Assembly (NCBI GenBank): GCA_030867875.1
Contig: JAOWCC010000577.1
Coordinates: forward strand, 1,814,660 to 1,878,659
DNA: 64,000 bases
Reading direction: 5' to 3'
Source: Actinernus sp. WN-2022
Taxonomy: Eukaryota > Cnidaria > Anthozoa > Actiniaria > Actinernidae
Position 1 is the first letter of the stretch; each line of letters opens with the position of its first letter. The notes beneath the pieces are model-generated. The model saw nothing but the letters and a program-made list of their open reading frames with translations, was not told the origin of the DNA and ran no database searches. This document shows, one piece after another, positions 19,985-31,354 of this stretch. A program made the translations under genes and the position numbers.

Positions 19985-21250
19985 GGTGCCTTGTAACTGC
20001 TGCCGTACATCCCGCGTTATCATTATCGCCATAACAGGTCACCAGAACAGTGAGAATACTGTAACATACGATTCTCCTAGACGGTGCTGCCGTACATCCC
20101 GCGTTATCATTATCGCCATAACAGGTCACCAGAACAGTGAGAATACTGTAACATACGATTCTCCTAGACGGTGCTGCCGTACATGTCGCGTTATCATTAT
20201 CGCCATAACAGGTCACCAGAACAGTGAGAATACTGTAACATACGATTCTCCTAGACGGTGCTGCCGTACATCCGTTATCATTATCGCCATAACAGGTCAC
20301 CAGAACAGTGAGAATACTGTAACATACGATTCTCCTAGACGGTGCTGCCGTACATCCGTTATCATTATCGCCATAACAGGTCACCAGAACAGTGAGAATA
20401 CTGTAACATACGATTCTCCTAGACGGTGCTGCCGTACATCCGTTATCATTATCGCCATAACAGGTCACCAGAACAGTGAGAATACTGTAACATACGATTC
20501 TCCTAGACGGTGCTGCCGTACATCCGTTATCATTATCGCCATAACAGGTCACCAGAACAGTGAGAATACTGTAACATACGATTCTCCTAGACGGTGCTGC
20601 CGTACATCCGTTATCATTATCGCCATAACAGGTCACCAGAACAGTGAGAATACTGAAACATACGATTCTCCTAGACGGTGCTGCCGTACATGCCGCGTTA
20701 TCATTATCGCCATAACAGGTCACCAGAACAGTGAGAATACTGTAACATACGATTCTCCTAGACGGTGCTGCCGTACATGCCGCGTTATCATTATCGCCAG
20801 AACAGTGAGAATACTGTAACATACGATTCTCCTAGACGGTGCTGCCGTACATGCCGCGTTATCATTATCGCCATAACAGGTCACCAGAACAGTGAGAATA
20901 CTGTAACATACGATTCTCCTAGACGGTGCTGCCGTACATCCGTTATCATTATCGCCATAACAGGTCACCAGAACAGTGAGAATACTGTAACATACGATTC
21001 TCCTAGACGGTGCTGCCGTACATTCGTTATCATTATCGCCATAACAGGTCACCAGAACAGTGAGAATACTGTAACATACGATTCTCCTAGACGGTGCTGC
21101 CGTACATCCGTTATCATTATCGCCATAACAGGTCACCAGAACAGTGAGAATACTGTAACATACGATTCTCCTAGACGGTGCTGCCGTACATGCCGCGTTA
21201 TCATTATCGCCATAAAAGGTCATCAGAACAGTGAGAATACTGTAACATGC
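19985..21250. repeat. 84/87-bp minisatellite, about 15 copies
   Basis: The unit includes CGTTATCATTATCGCCATAA, CAGGTCACCAGAACAGTGAG and ACGGTGCTGCCGTACAT. Copies are 84 bases, or 87 when GCG is added before TTATC; one copy is shortened by 18 bases. Because every step is a multiple of 3, one frame on each strand stays open for hundreds of codons (plus: ITGHQNSENTVTYDSPR; minus: SRRIVCYSILTVLVTCYGD). No start context, splice link or known domain supports translation. Confidence 0.93.
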
Positions 21251-21254
21251 GATT

Positions 21255-22045
21255 TGTATATAGTTTCGCATATAATAAAAGCCGTAGTTATGGGAATGCA
21301 TTTCGTAGTGTTTTCTCAGAACATTGTCACACTCACTCTAGCCAATCGGTGTCTTGGATCAGCACCAGAGTTGGGTTGTAGCAACTTTTTGTTCTGTTGT
21401 TTTGTTTTGTGTGTATAGATTGTCCCAAAAAATCTGAAATGATCTATTTGACAGTTTGTGTCGGCAAAAAAACTAAAACGGATAGGCCTCCTGGTCACAC
21501 GTACTGTTTTGGCGCGATATTGCACCGATCTTGGAAGTGATATACTTTCAATTGTATCGGACAGGTTTGTGTGCCAACTTGCTCCGTGTTTATTCACACT
21601 AACGGATAGGCTACAGCAAATTATATATATATATATACACTGAAACAAAAAAACTCTGCAAAAGACCTATATGTATATAAAACGTGTATTAGGAAAGAAA
21701 GAAAGAAAGAGCAGGCAGCTTCTGACTGGTCCAATATTTTCTTAAAAACGTTTCGACCTTCGGTCTTAAAATGTTTTTTTTTTTTACAGAAGAAGGGTGC
21801 AGCTTACATAGGCGAGTATCTATAGAAAACAACACTTGCGTAAGGATTAAGTCATTTAAATCTAAAGTGAAAAAGGCAATAATTAGCTAATTTCTAGCAA
21901 TATAGGTTATATAATCAAAAATACTTCAGTGTTTTGATCACACATTTTCAATAGCAAACGCGATAGCCGGTCAGTGCTCAATAATCTATTAAGGGAAGGT
22001 TTACATGACTCGTTTACTGATCCTGGGGCAAGATGTGTCGCGAGT
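21255..22045. other. Intergenic, small repeats only
   Basis: Contains TATATA followed by CACTGAAACAAAAAAACTC at 21625-21655, the same end as the hairpin element at 56393-56935, plus GAAAGAAAGAAAGA and poly-T tracts. No gene recognised. Confidence 0.5.
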
Positions 22046-22051
22046 AAGAAT

Positions 22052-22204
22052 AACTTCTTATTAACCGAGAGCGAGGTCTTTACGGGAAAATATCAGACCG
22101 AGGTCTTGACAGTACGGACCGAGCGATAGCGAGGTCCGTACATAAAAGACCGAGGTCTGATATTTTCCCGTAAAGACCGAGTGAGCGAGGTTAATAAGTA
22201 GTTT
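22052..22204. repeat. Foldback MITE, about 57-bp arms
   Basis: AACTTCTTATTAACCGAG at 22052 pairs with its complement ending near 22204; the arms share TTTACGGGAAAATATCAGAC. The centre has a second palindrome (GTACGGACCGAG / GAGGTCCGTAC). Confidence 0.75.
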
Positions 22205-23219
22205 ATTATATGGCACTTTATGATAAACGAGGAATGAGAAAATAAGTGACTCGCGCCCTGTGACACAACGTGAGATACCTAATTTGCATATATTTACATA
22301 CCAAAGTAGCGGAAGCCGTTCAGAATTTATTCCGGGATCTATTTGACAGCTCTCCGTAAATCATTACAAAAGATGAATGGAAATACAATGTCAGATGTCA
22401 GAATCAATTCAGAATTAGAAAACTTTGCTTGCACGAAAGGTGGAATTCGTAGAAAAAGCTATCAGAAAAGAACATATTTCCACTAAATCAACTCGAAAAA
22501 CAAACCGTTCGCTCAAGTGCCATGTGGTCGGCGAAAAAAAATCAAGATCTTCATCGGATCACTTTCGGCGATGACAGTTCTATGCTGTTTATTTATATCC
22601 TGGACAACTTTGACTGGGACATGGAAAATCTGGACCTGACAATCCCTGATATTTGCTACTGATCGGCAAAATTGGTTGCCTGCTGTGGAATCAGAACTTC
22701 CCTGGTTTATAGTGAGGGATTGTAATTTGCAAAACTGGACCGATGCCGACTGACATTCAAGACAAATTTCTTAAAGCCGATAATAGTAGAAAGAAAGCCG
22801 GCTGCAGAGGAGTAAACTTGTTGAAATACGGACTATATGACTTCTGGCTCTGGTGATAGTCGCTGTCAGACTTGCTGTCTTGTAGTTTTACCATACTTCC
22901 ACTGGACGGATCGAGTTCTCGTATGAACACTCAACAGAGCCACGAAGCGTTCAGGATCAGCGTTAGCAGGTTTATCTTTATTGAGTCGGATTATCCAGTT
23001 ATTTCGCTGCTGGGGTGTTTGACTGATTCCTGCATTACCTGATACATTACTAAGCTATATGTTCTAATTTTGTTTCTATACCGAGTGGAGACTTCATGTG
23101 ATGTCGCTGTTTGGAACTCGCTTGTATAGTTGACGGCCAGGGAAAATGGTTTTTCCGTATACGTACATTGAACTCTGCTAGACGGTGACTTCTGAAACTT
23201 CTGTAGAACCTAATAGTAG
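22205..23219. other. Intergenic, no gene recognised
   Basis: No splice-consistent coding segment, repeat array or RNA gene was seen. The Academ-like element begins at the right edge. Confidence 0.4.
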
Positions 23220-23406
23220 AGCGGATATAGGCAGAATTATGGCCTAATTGTTCGCTTTTGGGTTAAAAGCACCAAACTTACAGGAAATATGAGTTTCCTC
23301 GTGGTTATCAATATTAGACATGGAGCCAGCACGAACTCTGCTGCTGCTGGCTCGACTTATGGGGTGATTTCCAAAATGGCCGCCATCTTGACCGGAAGTG
23401 AAATAT
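23220..23406 (+). repeat. Left terminal inverted repeat of Academ-like element
   Basis: Pairs with 31112-31284 with scattered indels. The inner part contains CAAAATGGCCGCCATCTTG (a YY1-type GCCGCCATCTT site) and ACCGGAAGTG (ETS-type), both also in the right copy, so the repeats could act as promoters. Confidence 0.8.
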
Positions 23407-24433
23407 TACGGTGTAAATATGTCTTTCTTTAACTTTATTTTAGCTTTCTTTCTACATTTTATTATATAAATAGATCAAAAAAACGAAGAAATAGTAAATG
23501 AGACTGATAAATAAATGAATTGCATGAATAAAATGGCATTTTACTGCTCTACACACGATAAACCGGAAGTACATAATTCCAAACCGGAAGTTCTCCTCCA
23601 CACATCCATATGAGGTGTCTCCTTTGTTCTAACAGGTTTTTTTAGTTAAGTAATGAATGTTTAGTAATGAGTGTTCAACGTTTTAATAAAAAATGAATAC
23701 AAATGAAATATGTCAAAAAACTATTAAAAACGTTTTCTGTCAATATCAAAACTATTTTTTCAAGTAAACCTTTATAATTATCTTGTGTGGTGTGTTATTT
23801 TATACACATTTCTGGCAACACAAAAATTGAATTAAAAAAGTACAACTTGTGTACAATTATGAACAATAAAAATTGTGTCATTAATACTCCCTACCGGAAG
23901 GACTGGTAAGCTACCCAAAAGGCTCTACGCGCCCATTTTGGTCCGCCATCTTGTCTTCTTATTCGTGATGGTTGAAGAATTTGTGCCTTCTGAGATTTTT
24001 TAGAAACGTTTTTACATGATCTTTGTATGACAAAAAAACCGTTAAGATATCTTCTTTATATGGAAAGAGCTTGGGATGGACCACACTGAATATGGAGATT
24101 AGACACGTGAAGTTTCTCTATTTTCCCTGTAAGTAACCGGTAATATTGATAGGCAAAGCGAAGGTTTTAGCTATGAATTTTACTTTATTATATCATTTCA
24201 ATTCGTGCACAGCGCAAATAAACTGAAGACTGGAGTTGACGAATGAGCCTGGGACTGCATGACATGAAGAGATGACACTGTTTATCTATTTTTCCTGTAA
24301 GTACAGTATCTGATGACTGAGCACTGGTCCATAAAAGTCACTAGCTTATCAAATGATTTGAATTCCTTTAATTTATTCCTGCATAGAGCAGATAACTCAA
24401 GAACTGTATAAAATTGTATTTATTTTAAACTGC

Positions 24434-24595
24434 TATTTCAGTTTAAAAAGTCCATCAGTGATGAGTAATACAAGGCTAGCACATCAGCCGAACCAACTGA
24501 CTGGGGCAAATGTGTCATCTGCCAACAATTTAACAAGAATGAGCCTTTGCAGTGTCCAAGCGACTCCAAGCGTCAATCAGATTTTGGTGCTGGCT
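24434..24595 (+). pseudogene. Academ-like transposase, N-terminal piece
   Basis: A possible acceptor (TGCTATTTCAG, 24431-24441) precedes a frame reading STSAEPTDWGKCVICQQFN then LQCPSDSKRQ, with two CxxC/CP-type cysteine clusters suggesting zinc binding. A TAA at 24466-24468 interrupts the same frame upstream. The frame runs into the nested LINE at about 24596 and resumes at about 26505. Confidence 0.65.
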
Positions 24596-26503
24596 ATAAT
24601 AATAATAATAATAATAAACTTTATTATACACAGAATTCAAACAGTTTACACTGATTTCCATTGAAGCTGTGTTTAAAAACTAAAATAAGTTTACAATAAT
24701 TGATAATATATAATAATTACACTAATATAAGTATTCACATAGATGGTAATTACACTGATTAAAATATACTTGATAGTAATTACCCTAATTTAAAATATAC
24801 TTGATGTACTATACATGTAGTAGCAGCATTAACTAATTACAGATAGGGTTATTCCAGTAGTTATTTACAAAACTCTTGATAGTTGGAGCATTCTTTATAT
24901 AGCTGTCTAGACTATTAAAGAGTTTAGCTGCAGAGAAAGTAAATGATCTATAGCCAGAATTAGATGAAATTTTGACTAAATGGATGTTATTACGGTTTCT
25001 AGTATTATAATTATGTACATCAGAATTACGGTGAAATAGATTTTGGAGATACGGTGGACATAAATTATTTAAACATTTAAAAACGGTGAGACATTTATGG
25101 AAGTCCCAACGCTGGTTTAATGGAACCCAGCCTAGCTCTCTAAATAGATTCACTGTACGTTCCTCGCGTGTCTTCTTCATCAATATTATGCGTGCTGCTC
25201 TCTTTTGCAGCCTAAGGAGTCTATTAAGACTTGTCTGATCAGCATTAGACCAGATGATGTCACAATATTCTAATAATGGTTGGACTAGTGTACAATGAAG
25301 ATGTTTACAGGTGTCTACACTAACATATTTCCTGATTCTCCTAAGGAGCCCTAATCTGCATGATACTCTAGCTGATAATGCATCGATGTGTTCGTGCCAG
25401 TTAAGCTTAGAATCAAAACATAAACCTAAATATTTAACGGACTCTGAATGTTGGAGTATGACTCCCGACGAAGATAAACATGGCTTTTTGGATCGTGCTA
25501 GCCGCTGGCTAGTCCCAAGAAGCATTACGTTAGTTTTCTTACAATTTACGATGAGATCATTAGCACTAAACCAGGTATTAAGATTGTCAAGTTCAGCTTG
25601 TAAGACGGATTCAATTAGCTGTATATCCTTGTGAGCAAAGAATATAGCTGTATCATCTGCATATAAAACTACTTTACTGCGTTGAATACTCAGAGGAAGG
25701 TCATTAATAAAAATGATAAATAATAGAGGTCCAAGGACCGAACCCTGTGGGACCCCTAGTGATATATCCATGGTGTCGGACAGTGTACCATTAATAGTTA
25801 CTGTCTGAGATCTGTTACTTAGGTAATCGTCAAACCAATCTAATGCTTTCCCGTTTATGCCAACTTTGCTAAGCTTCACTTTCAGAATATCATGGTTGAT
25901 CATATCGAATGCCTTGCTCAAGTCCAGAAATACAGCTCCGATAAGATTTCCTTCATCTATGTTCTTCAGTATAAAATCAGAGACATCCAGGAGGGCAGTA
26001 CCAGTAGAATGACCAGGTCTAAACCCAGATTGATGTGTGGAAAGCAGCTTGTTTGTTGTTAGATGCTCGTAAAGTTGTTTATGTACAGCACGCTCAAAAA
26101 TCTTCATCACAACAGGAAGCACAGATATTGGTCTAAAGTTATTTGGGTCAGAGAACGAACCAGCCTTGTGAAGTGGAGTAACAGTTGCAGACTTCCATGA
26201 AGTGGGTACTTTATTTGTTCGTAATGACAAATTGAAGATGTGAGCCAAGGGAGAAGCTAGAACAGTAGCCCCAGTTTTAAGCATTCGAGTATGGATGTCC
26301 TTGATACCAGAAGATTTCTTTACACGAAGGGATGAAAGTTCTTTCTGTACAAAGCTGATTGGTATGTCCTTAAACTTAAAAGCTGTAACTGAATCCGTCG
26401 TCACGCAAGATGTATGATTGCGCACTCGTAGAGTAGGCAAGGCGTTCCTTAGGCGTGCACCCACAGATGTAAAAAAGTTATTAAAAAAAGACCCTAGCTG
26501 AAA
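24596..26503 (-). mobile_element. 5'-truncated LINE with intact RT, nested in transposase
   Basis: The minus strand encodes an uninterrupted 543-codon pol fragment (24833-26464). It has FRPISVLPVVMKIFER, SGFRPGHSTGTALL, FLDLSKAFDMINHDIL, GVPQGSVLGPLLF, the catalytic VLYADDT box, then YLGLCFDSKLNWHEHI and a complete C-terminal domain. The endonuclease domain is absent (5' truncation near 26503). The 3' end is a (TTA)n tail, seen as ATAATAATAA at 24596-24616. CR1/L2/Jockey group. The open frame implies a fairly young insertion. Confidence 0.88.
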
Positions 26504-26504
26504 A

Positions 26505-28415
26505 TATTACTAGACTTACAGAGTTAGGATGTATGCCGGCTAATGTGAACCCCCTAAGGCTTGATGAAGGCGATGGAATGGAGAATACCCTTATAATAAA
26601 CAAAGCCCGATGGCATAAAAGTTGTTTTTTGCAATTCAACTCAACGAAAGTCAAACGAGCCGAAAAACGAGCTCTGAAACAAGACAAACCAATTGGAGGA
26701 AAGTACACGCGATCAAGTGCTACGCCGACAGTCGGCAACTCTGATATCTGCTTCATTTGTGACGAGTTACCGGTTGTCGAAGTAATAGTCTTCATAAAGT
26801 TTCCACTCTTGGCATGGATGCTAAAGTGCGCGAATGTGCATACACATTACAAGATGAGAAACTGTTGGCAAAGCTAAGTGAGGGAGACCTGGTGGCTCTA
26901 GAGGCATCCTACATGCCTCCTGTCTAGCCTCTCTGTATAAGAAAGAAAAGAACGCAAAAGCAAAAGATCAAGAGAATGAAATTGAAGGGAAACCTGAAAG
27001 CATTGTTTTGGCAGAGCTTGTAGGCTTCATTGAAGAACAAAGAGCTAATTCAGAAAAAGATCTCCCAGTGTTTAAACTTGCTGACCTGGCCAGTAAGTAT
27101 ACGGTGCGTATGAATCAATTTGGCATAGATACAGCTGTACGTATTAACACTTCTCGTCTGAAAGAGCGTATCCTGTGCCAAATTCCTGATCTACATGCTT
27201 TTAAACAAGGACGAGATGTCTACTTGGCATTTAGAAGTGATCTAGCAGAGTCCTTGGAGAGAGCGCACACATGTGACGAAGATGCTATACATCTTGCTAA
27301 GGCCGCAAGTATTCTACGTAAAGACATGCAATCCATGCATTATGCTTTTGATGGATCTTTTGATCATAACTGTCAAGCCAACTCTGTTCCACAGTCTTTA
27401 GTGTCTTTGATTAACATGATTCTATATGGCCCTAATATTGAATCACAAGCCAGCAATTTTAGTCATTCTCAAGCCAGTATCACCATTTCCCAACTGATCC
27501 AATATAACAGTTATCTTGGAGTTAGGCGCCGTGATGCGGATATTGTGAAGCAAGAGCGACGGAATAAAGATCGCGAGACACCAGTTCCTCTATATGTAGG
27601 ACTATCAATTCATGCAAAGACCCGCAGTCGTGACTTGATAGAAACACTGCACAGTTTAGGGCTTTGTGTTTCATATGACCGGGTCCTGGCCATCTCTACC
27701 GAGCTTGGTAATTCAGTATGCCGTCGATACCAAGAGGAGCAGGTAGTCTGCCCGCCAAATCTTCGTCTTGGCTTGTTCACGACTGCAGCATTTGATAACA
27801 TTGGCCACAATCCGAGCTCTACCACGGCTCGCGACTCCTTTCATGGCACTGGCATATCAATGTTTCAGCATGCGTCTGCTGATGTTCCTGGAACTATCCG
27901 CAAAAACACTGTTATTACACAAGCAACATCTACCTCGAAAAGCGTAAGTGAACTGCCCCCATCATATACACAAGTAGCCCCAGTTGTTCTTGAAAAGAAT
28001 GTTCCTGTTCATGATGAATATCGACAAGAGTCAGTGTCAGAAGTTGCTAGCTCTACACCTCTCAGTGAGGAGAAAGGCTGGCTTCAAAGTGTAAACAGCA
28101 TTGTTGTAGCCAATCCACCTGATACTGAAGCAGAGAACACTCAACATGTATCTTGGGCGGCATATCATTCAACGAGAGAACAGCCAAAAGACACAAGCAT
28201 ATCTGCCATCAGCGCTTTGCTGCCTCTTTTCCCCGATGAATCGAAGTCAGCTGCGATGATCAAACACGCAATGGATGTTATTAAAGCTTCCATCAACTAC
28301 TTGAACCCTGGTCAAGTTCCAATCATTGCTATGGACCAACCATTGTATGCCCTTGCAAAGCAAGTGCAGTGGAAGTTGAGAGAGAGAGCTGTATGGAGAG
28401 AAGAACTTTGTAATC
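26505..28415 (+). pseudogene. Academ-like transposase, middle piece with frameshifts
   Basis: The frame after the LINE reads NKARWHKSCFLQFN and CFICDE (26533-26775). It then shifts into LHKVSTLGMDAKVRECAY and LSEGDLVALEASY, and shifts again near 26910 (TAG at 26925 in the old frame) into HASCLASLYKKEKNAK, running open to about 28413. The C/H spacing (WHKSC, CFIC, SC) suggests a zinc-binding module. The following ~480 residues (27008-28415) contain FKLADLASKYTVRMNQFGI and LGLCVSYDRVLAISTELG, typical of a large cnidarian TE protein family I have seen but cannot name. Confidence 0.7.
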
Positions 28416-30914
28416 ATGTTTGGCGGTCTCCACATCGAAATGGCTTTCTTAAAGTTAATCGGTGGATGGCTGGAAGGAAGTGGCTGGACAGCTGCATTGG
28501 TGGACGCAGATGTTGCCTCATCTGGAACAGCAGATTCATTTATCAAGGCATCTAGTGTCACACGTACAAGACGGGCTCATCAAATTACAGCAAGCAGCTT
28601 GTATATCCTACTTGAAAGTGCATACGCCAAGTACCGAGAGCTTGCGAATGATAGCGAAACCCTTTCATTTGATGACTGGTGTGCTCAACAAATGTCAGTA
28701 CGACAATTCTACTACTGGTATACAACTATGCAGCTTGAACTGTTACTGTTGGTGTTCTTGAGAGCTCTCCGTCAATCAAATTTCAAGCAGTATATTGATT
28801 CCCTCTCCAAGATGATTCCTTGGTTTTTCGCGATGAACCACACAAATTATGCACGTTGGCTCCCTGTTCATTTGCAAGACATGCGCAGACTTCACCAGAC
28901 TGCCCCTGATGTTGCATCAAAGTTTGAAGAAGGCTTTTTTACAGTACACAAGTCTTCCAGGCACTTTTCATGCATAGCCATTGACCAGGCTCATGAACAG
29001 AATAATGCCAAAGGAAAAGGCGGAGCAGTCGGTCTACTGGAAAACCCTAATGCTCTTCGTCGCTGGATGGTGTCAGGCCCTGAGTTAGCAAGACTTGTGA
29101 ATGAATTTGAAGCTCATATGAATGGAGAGGCAAACCATCAGACCCCAGTCACAGAACATCATGAAGTCCACAAGAGCTTCCAGACTTCATTCTTAGTAGA
29201 TGTTAAAGCACTCGTGGCTACCATGGAAGAGCTAGGAAATCCTTTTTTGGAAGCCAGTCAAGATCTGATCGCCTTACACACGAAAGATATCCCCCGACAT
29301 GAAGCAGTTTTAATGTTGCAACAGATAGAAGCTATTGGTCAAGAACAGAGCCAGTCTTACATATCTGAGTGTTTGGTCCACCGAACTAAGTCGCTGTATG
29401 ACCCAATCAAGAGAAATAAAATCTATCTATTTAATGCCCCAGCACCGAAGACATCCAAAGCGTCGCAACGAGTTTCATCTCTTAAGAGTGACTGTTCTCT
29501 CTTTTCAAGGCTATATATATCATGTCAGACAAGAGATGGAGACCTAGATCAGTTTTTCAAGCATGAAAACCAGGGATGTCCGCCAGCGTTATCTCAACTT
29601 GGGAAATTGCGTCTTCCAAGAAAGAAATCTGAACTGGTAGAATTTCTTCAATCTCACACAAGTCCACAGAGCACGATGCCTACTGATGTCAATGTTATCA
29701 TTATTGACGGTGCCGCTCTAGTGAACATGATCAAACCTGGCGCAGAGAAGACATTTTCCCAATATGCTACTGAATCATTCTTGCCCTATGTAATAGCACA
29801 GATCAACCAGTCTAGCCGAGTTGATGTCGTATGGGATGAGTACATTGACAACAGCCTAAAGGCAACTACTAGGTGTAGTCGTGGAGCTGGAGTCCGACGG
29901 CGTGTTGCAGCAAACAACCAACTGCCTCGCAACTGGAAGGACTTTCTTCGAGTAGCTGACAACAAGAGATAATTATTCAAGTTCTTAGCACAATCCATCG
30001 AATCAATCGAGACGAATAAGCAAGTTGTAACAACAGATGGCCAAAACGTACTATGTACCACTGCTCGTGACACTAAGAACTTATCCCCATGCTCACATGA
30101 AGAAGCAGACACTCGAATGATTTTGCATCTTGCTGACGCCGTAGAAGAAGGATATCGGAAGATTTTAATCCGCACCGTTGATACCGATGTACTTGTGTTA
30201 ACCATAGCATCGTTCCACCATCTTCAAACAGAAGAGAATACCCTGAAGCTGTGGGTTGCATTTGGAACGGGTACACATCTGCGATACATTGCTGCCCACG
30301 AAATAGCTAGTAGCCTTGGAAAACCACATTCCTGGTCACTCCCGTTTTTCCATGCATTTACGGGATGTGACACAGTTTCTTGCTTCGGTGGGAGGGGAAA
30401 GAAGACAGCACTTGAAACATGGAAGATATACCCTGACGTAACAGATGCCTTTCTTGCCTTATCACATTGTCCAACAGAGATCAGCGAGCCCTGTATGCAA
30501 CGTCTAGAGCGTTATGTCATTCTGATGTACGATCGTACCAGCGATAAGACGGCAGTCAACGAGGCCAGGAAACAGCTGTTTTCTCAGAAAGGGCGTTCTC
30601 TGGATTCCATTCCCCCTACACGAGCTGCACTAGTGGAGCACACTAAAAGAGCTGCGTATCAGGCTGGCTACTGTTGGGGTCAAACCATGGAGCCAGCACC
30701 AGAGCTGCCTAGTCCACAAAACTGGGGATGGACCATGAGTGACGATGGATGGCAGCCCTATTGGTCTTCTTTGCCCGATGTGACAAAGTCATGCAGAGAA
30801 CTTGTCCGCTGTGCATGCAAGAAGGGTTGCAGAGGGAGATGTTCGTGTGTAAAGGCCGAACTAGCCTGCACTGCCTTATGTGGTTGCTCTGACTCTTGTG
30901 ACAATGCTAGATGA
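28416..30914 (+). pseudogene. Academ-like transposase, nuclease and Cys-rich C-terminus
   Basis: One frame runs from MFGGLHIEMAF at 28416 to the TGA at 30912, broken by a single TAA at 29970-29972. Around 29690-29740, NVIIIDGAALVNMIK gives a first acidic residue; near 29825, VVWDEYIDNSLK follows. After the stop come SHEEADTRMILHLADA, RTVDTDVLVLTIA and FTGCDTVSCFGGRGKKTA, whose spaced Asp/Glu residues resemble the acidic centre of PIN/FEN1/XPG-type nucleases. The last 40 residues have nine cysteines (CACKKGCRGRCSC, then LCGCSDSC), a CXC/Cys-rich finger. Relative to 26505-28415 this frame is shifted at about 28413. Confidence 0.75.
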
Positions 30915-31111
30915 CTGTTTAATGTGACTTCCGGTAGTGTATTATTCCACTTCCGGTTTTAATCAGTACTCGTGTCAATAGTCATGTCCATCGCATATAA
31001 TTGCGTTTTTTGTGACATTTTAACTCAATATTAGTTTGAAGTATCGTTAAAATCATGTATCATCCTAAAAACAGAACAACTTCTCAATTTTGATGAATTT
31101 CCGGAGCACGA

Positions 31112-31284
31112 CATTTTACTTCCGGTCAAGATGGCCGCCATTTTGAAAATCTGCCCATAACTCGAATCAACAGCCGATTTTCGACTGGCTCCATATCGAT
31201 TCTTTATGACCATAATATAACCTACATTTTCTGTAAGTTTCATGCTTTTAACCCAAAAGTGAACAATTCACACCTATATCCGCT
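31112..31284 (-). repeat. Right terminal inverted repeat of Academ-like element
   Basis: The reverse complement begins AGCGGATATAGGTGTGAAT and aligns with 23220-23406 through TTTTGGGTTAAAAGCATG and ACTTACAGAAAATG. Ends at 31284, 71 bases from the stop of the opposing SWIM reading frame. Confidence 0.8.
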
Positions 31285-31354
31285 AAGAGGGCGGGTTATT
31301 ATTTTGGGGTAACTTTTGCACTATTATTTTTATTATTATTTAAATGGATATACA

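Larger units (their letters stand above)
23220..31284 (+). mobile_element. Academ-like DNA transposon, about 8.1 kb, with nested LINE
   Basis: Long imperfect terminal inverted repeats (23220-23406 and about 31112-31284) both begin AGCGGATATAGG and share TTTTGGGTTAAAAGCA, AAACTTACAG, ATGGAGCCAG, ATGGCCGCCAT and ACCGGAAGT blocks. They enclose a plus-strand transposase of roughly 1,500 codons with an N-terminal Cys/His region, a PIN/XPG-like nuclease region and a Cys-rich C-terminus. As I recall the Academ superfamily, XPG-like nuclease plus Cys-rich finger is its hallmark. Flanking bases (TAG left, AAG right) do not give a clean duplication. The copy is dead: LINE insertion, at least three frameshifts and two stop codons. 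Confidence 0.78.

Noticed and set aside
20720..21301. Secreted or membrane repeat protein from the 84/87-bp array (minus strand)
   Set aside because: No convincing start, splice context or homology. Kept as a finding because of the 3-base length steps, not as a gene.
29970..29972. Programmed readthrough of TAA in the transposase
   Set aside because: The same element has frameshifts, a LINE insertion and another stop, so ordinary decay is the simpler explanation.
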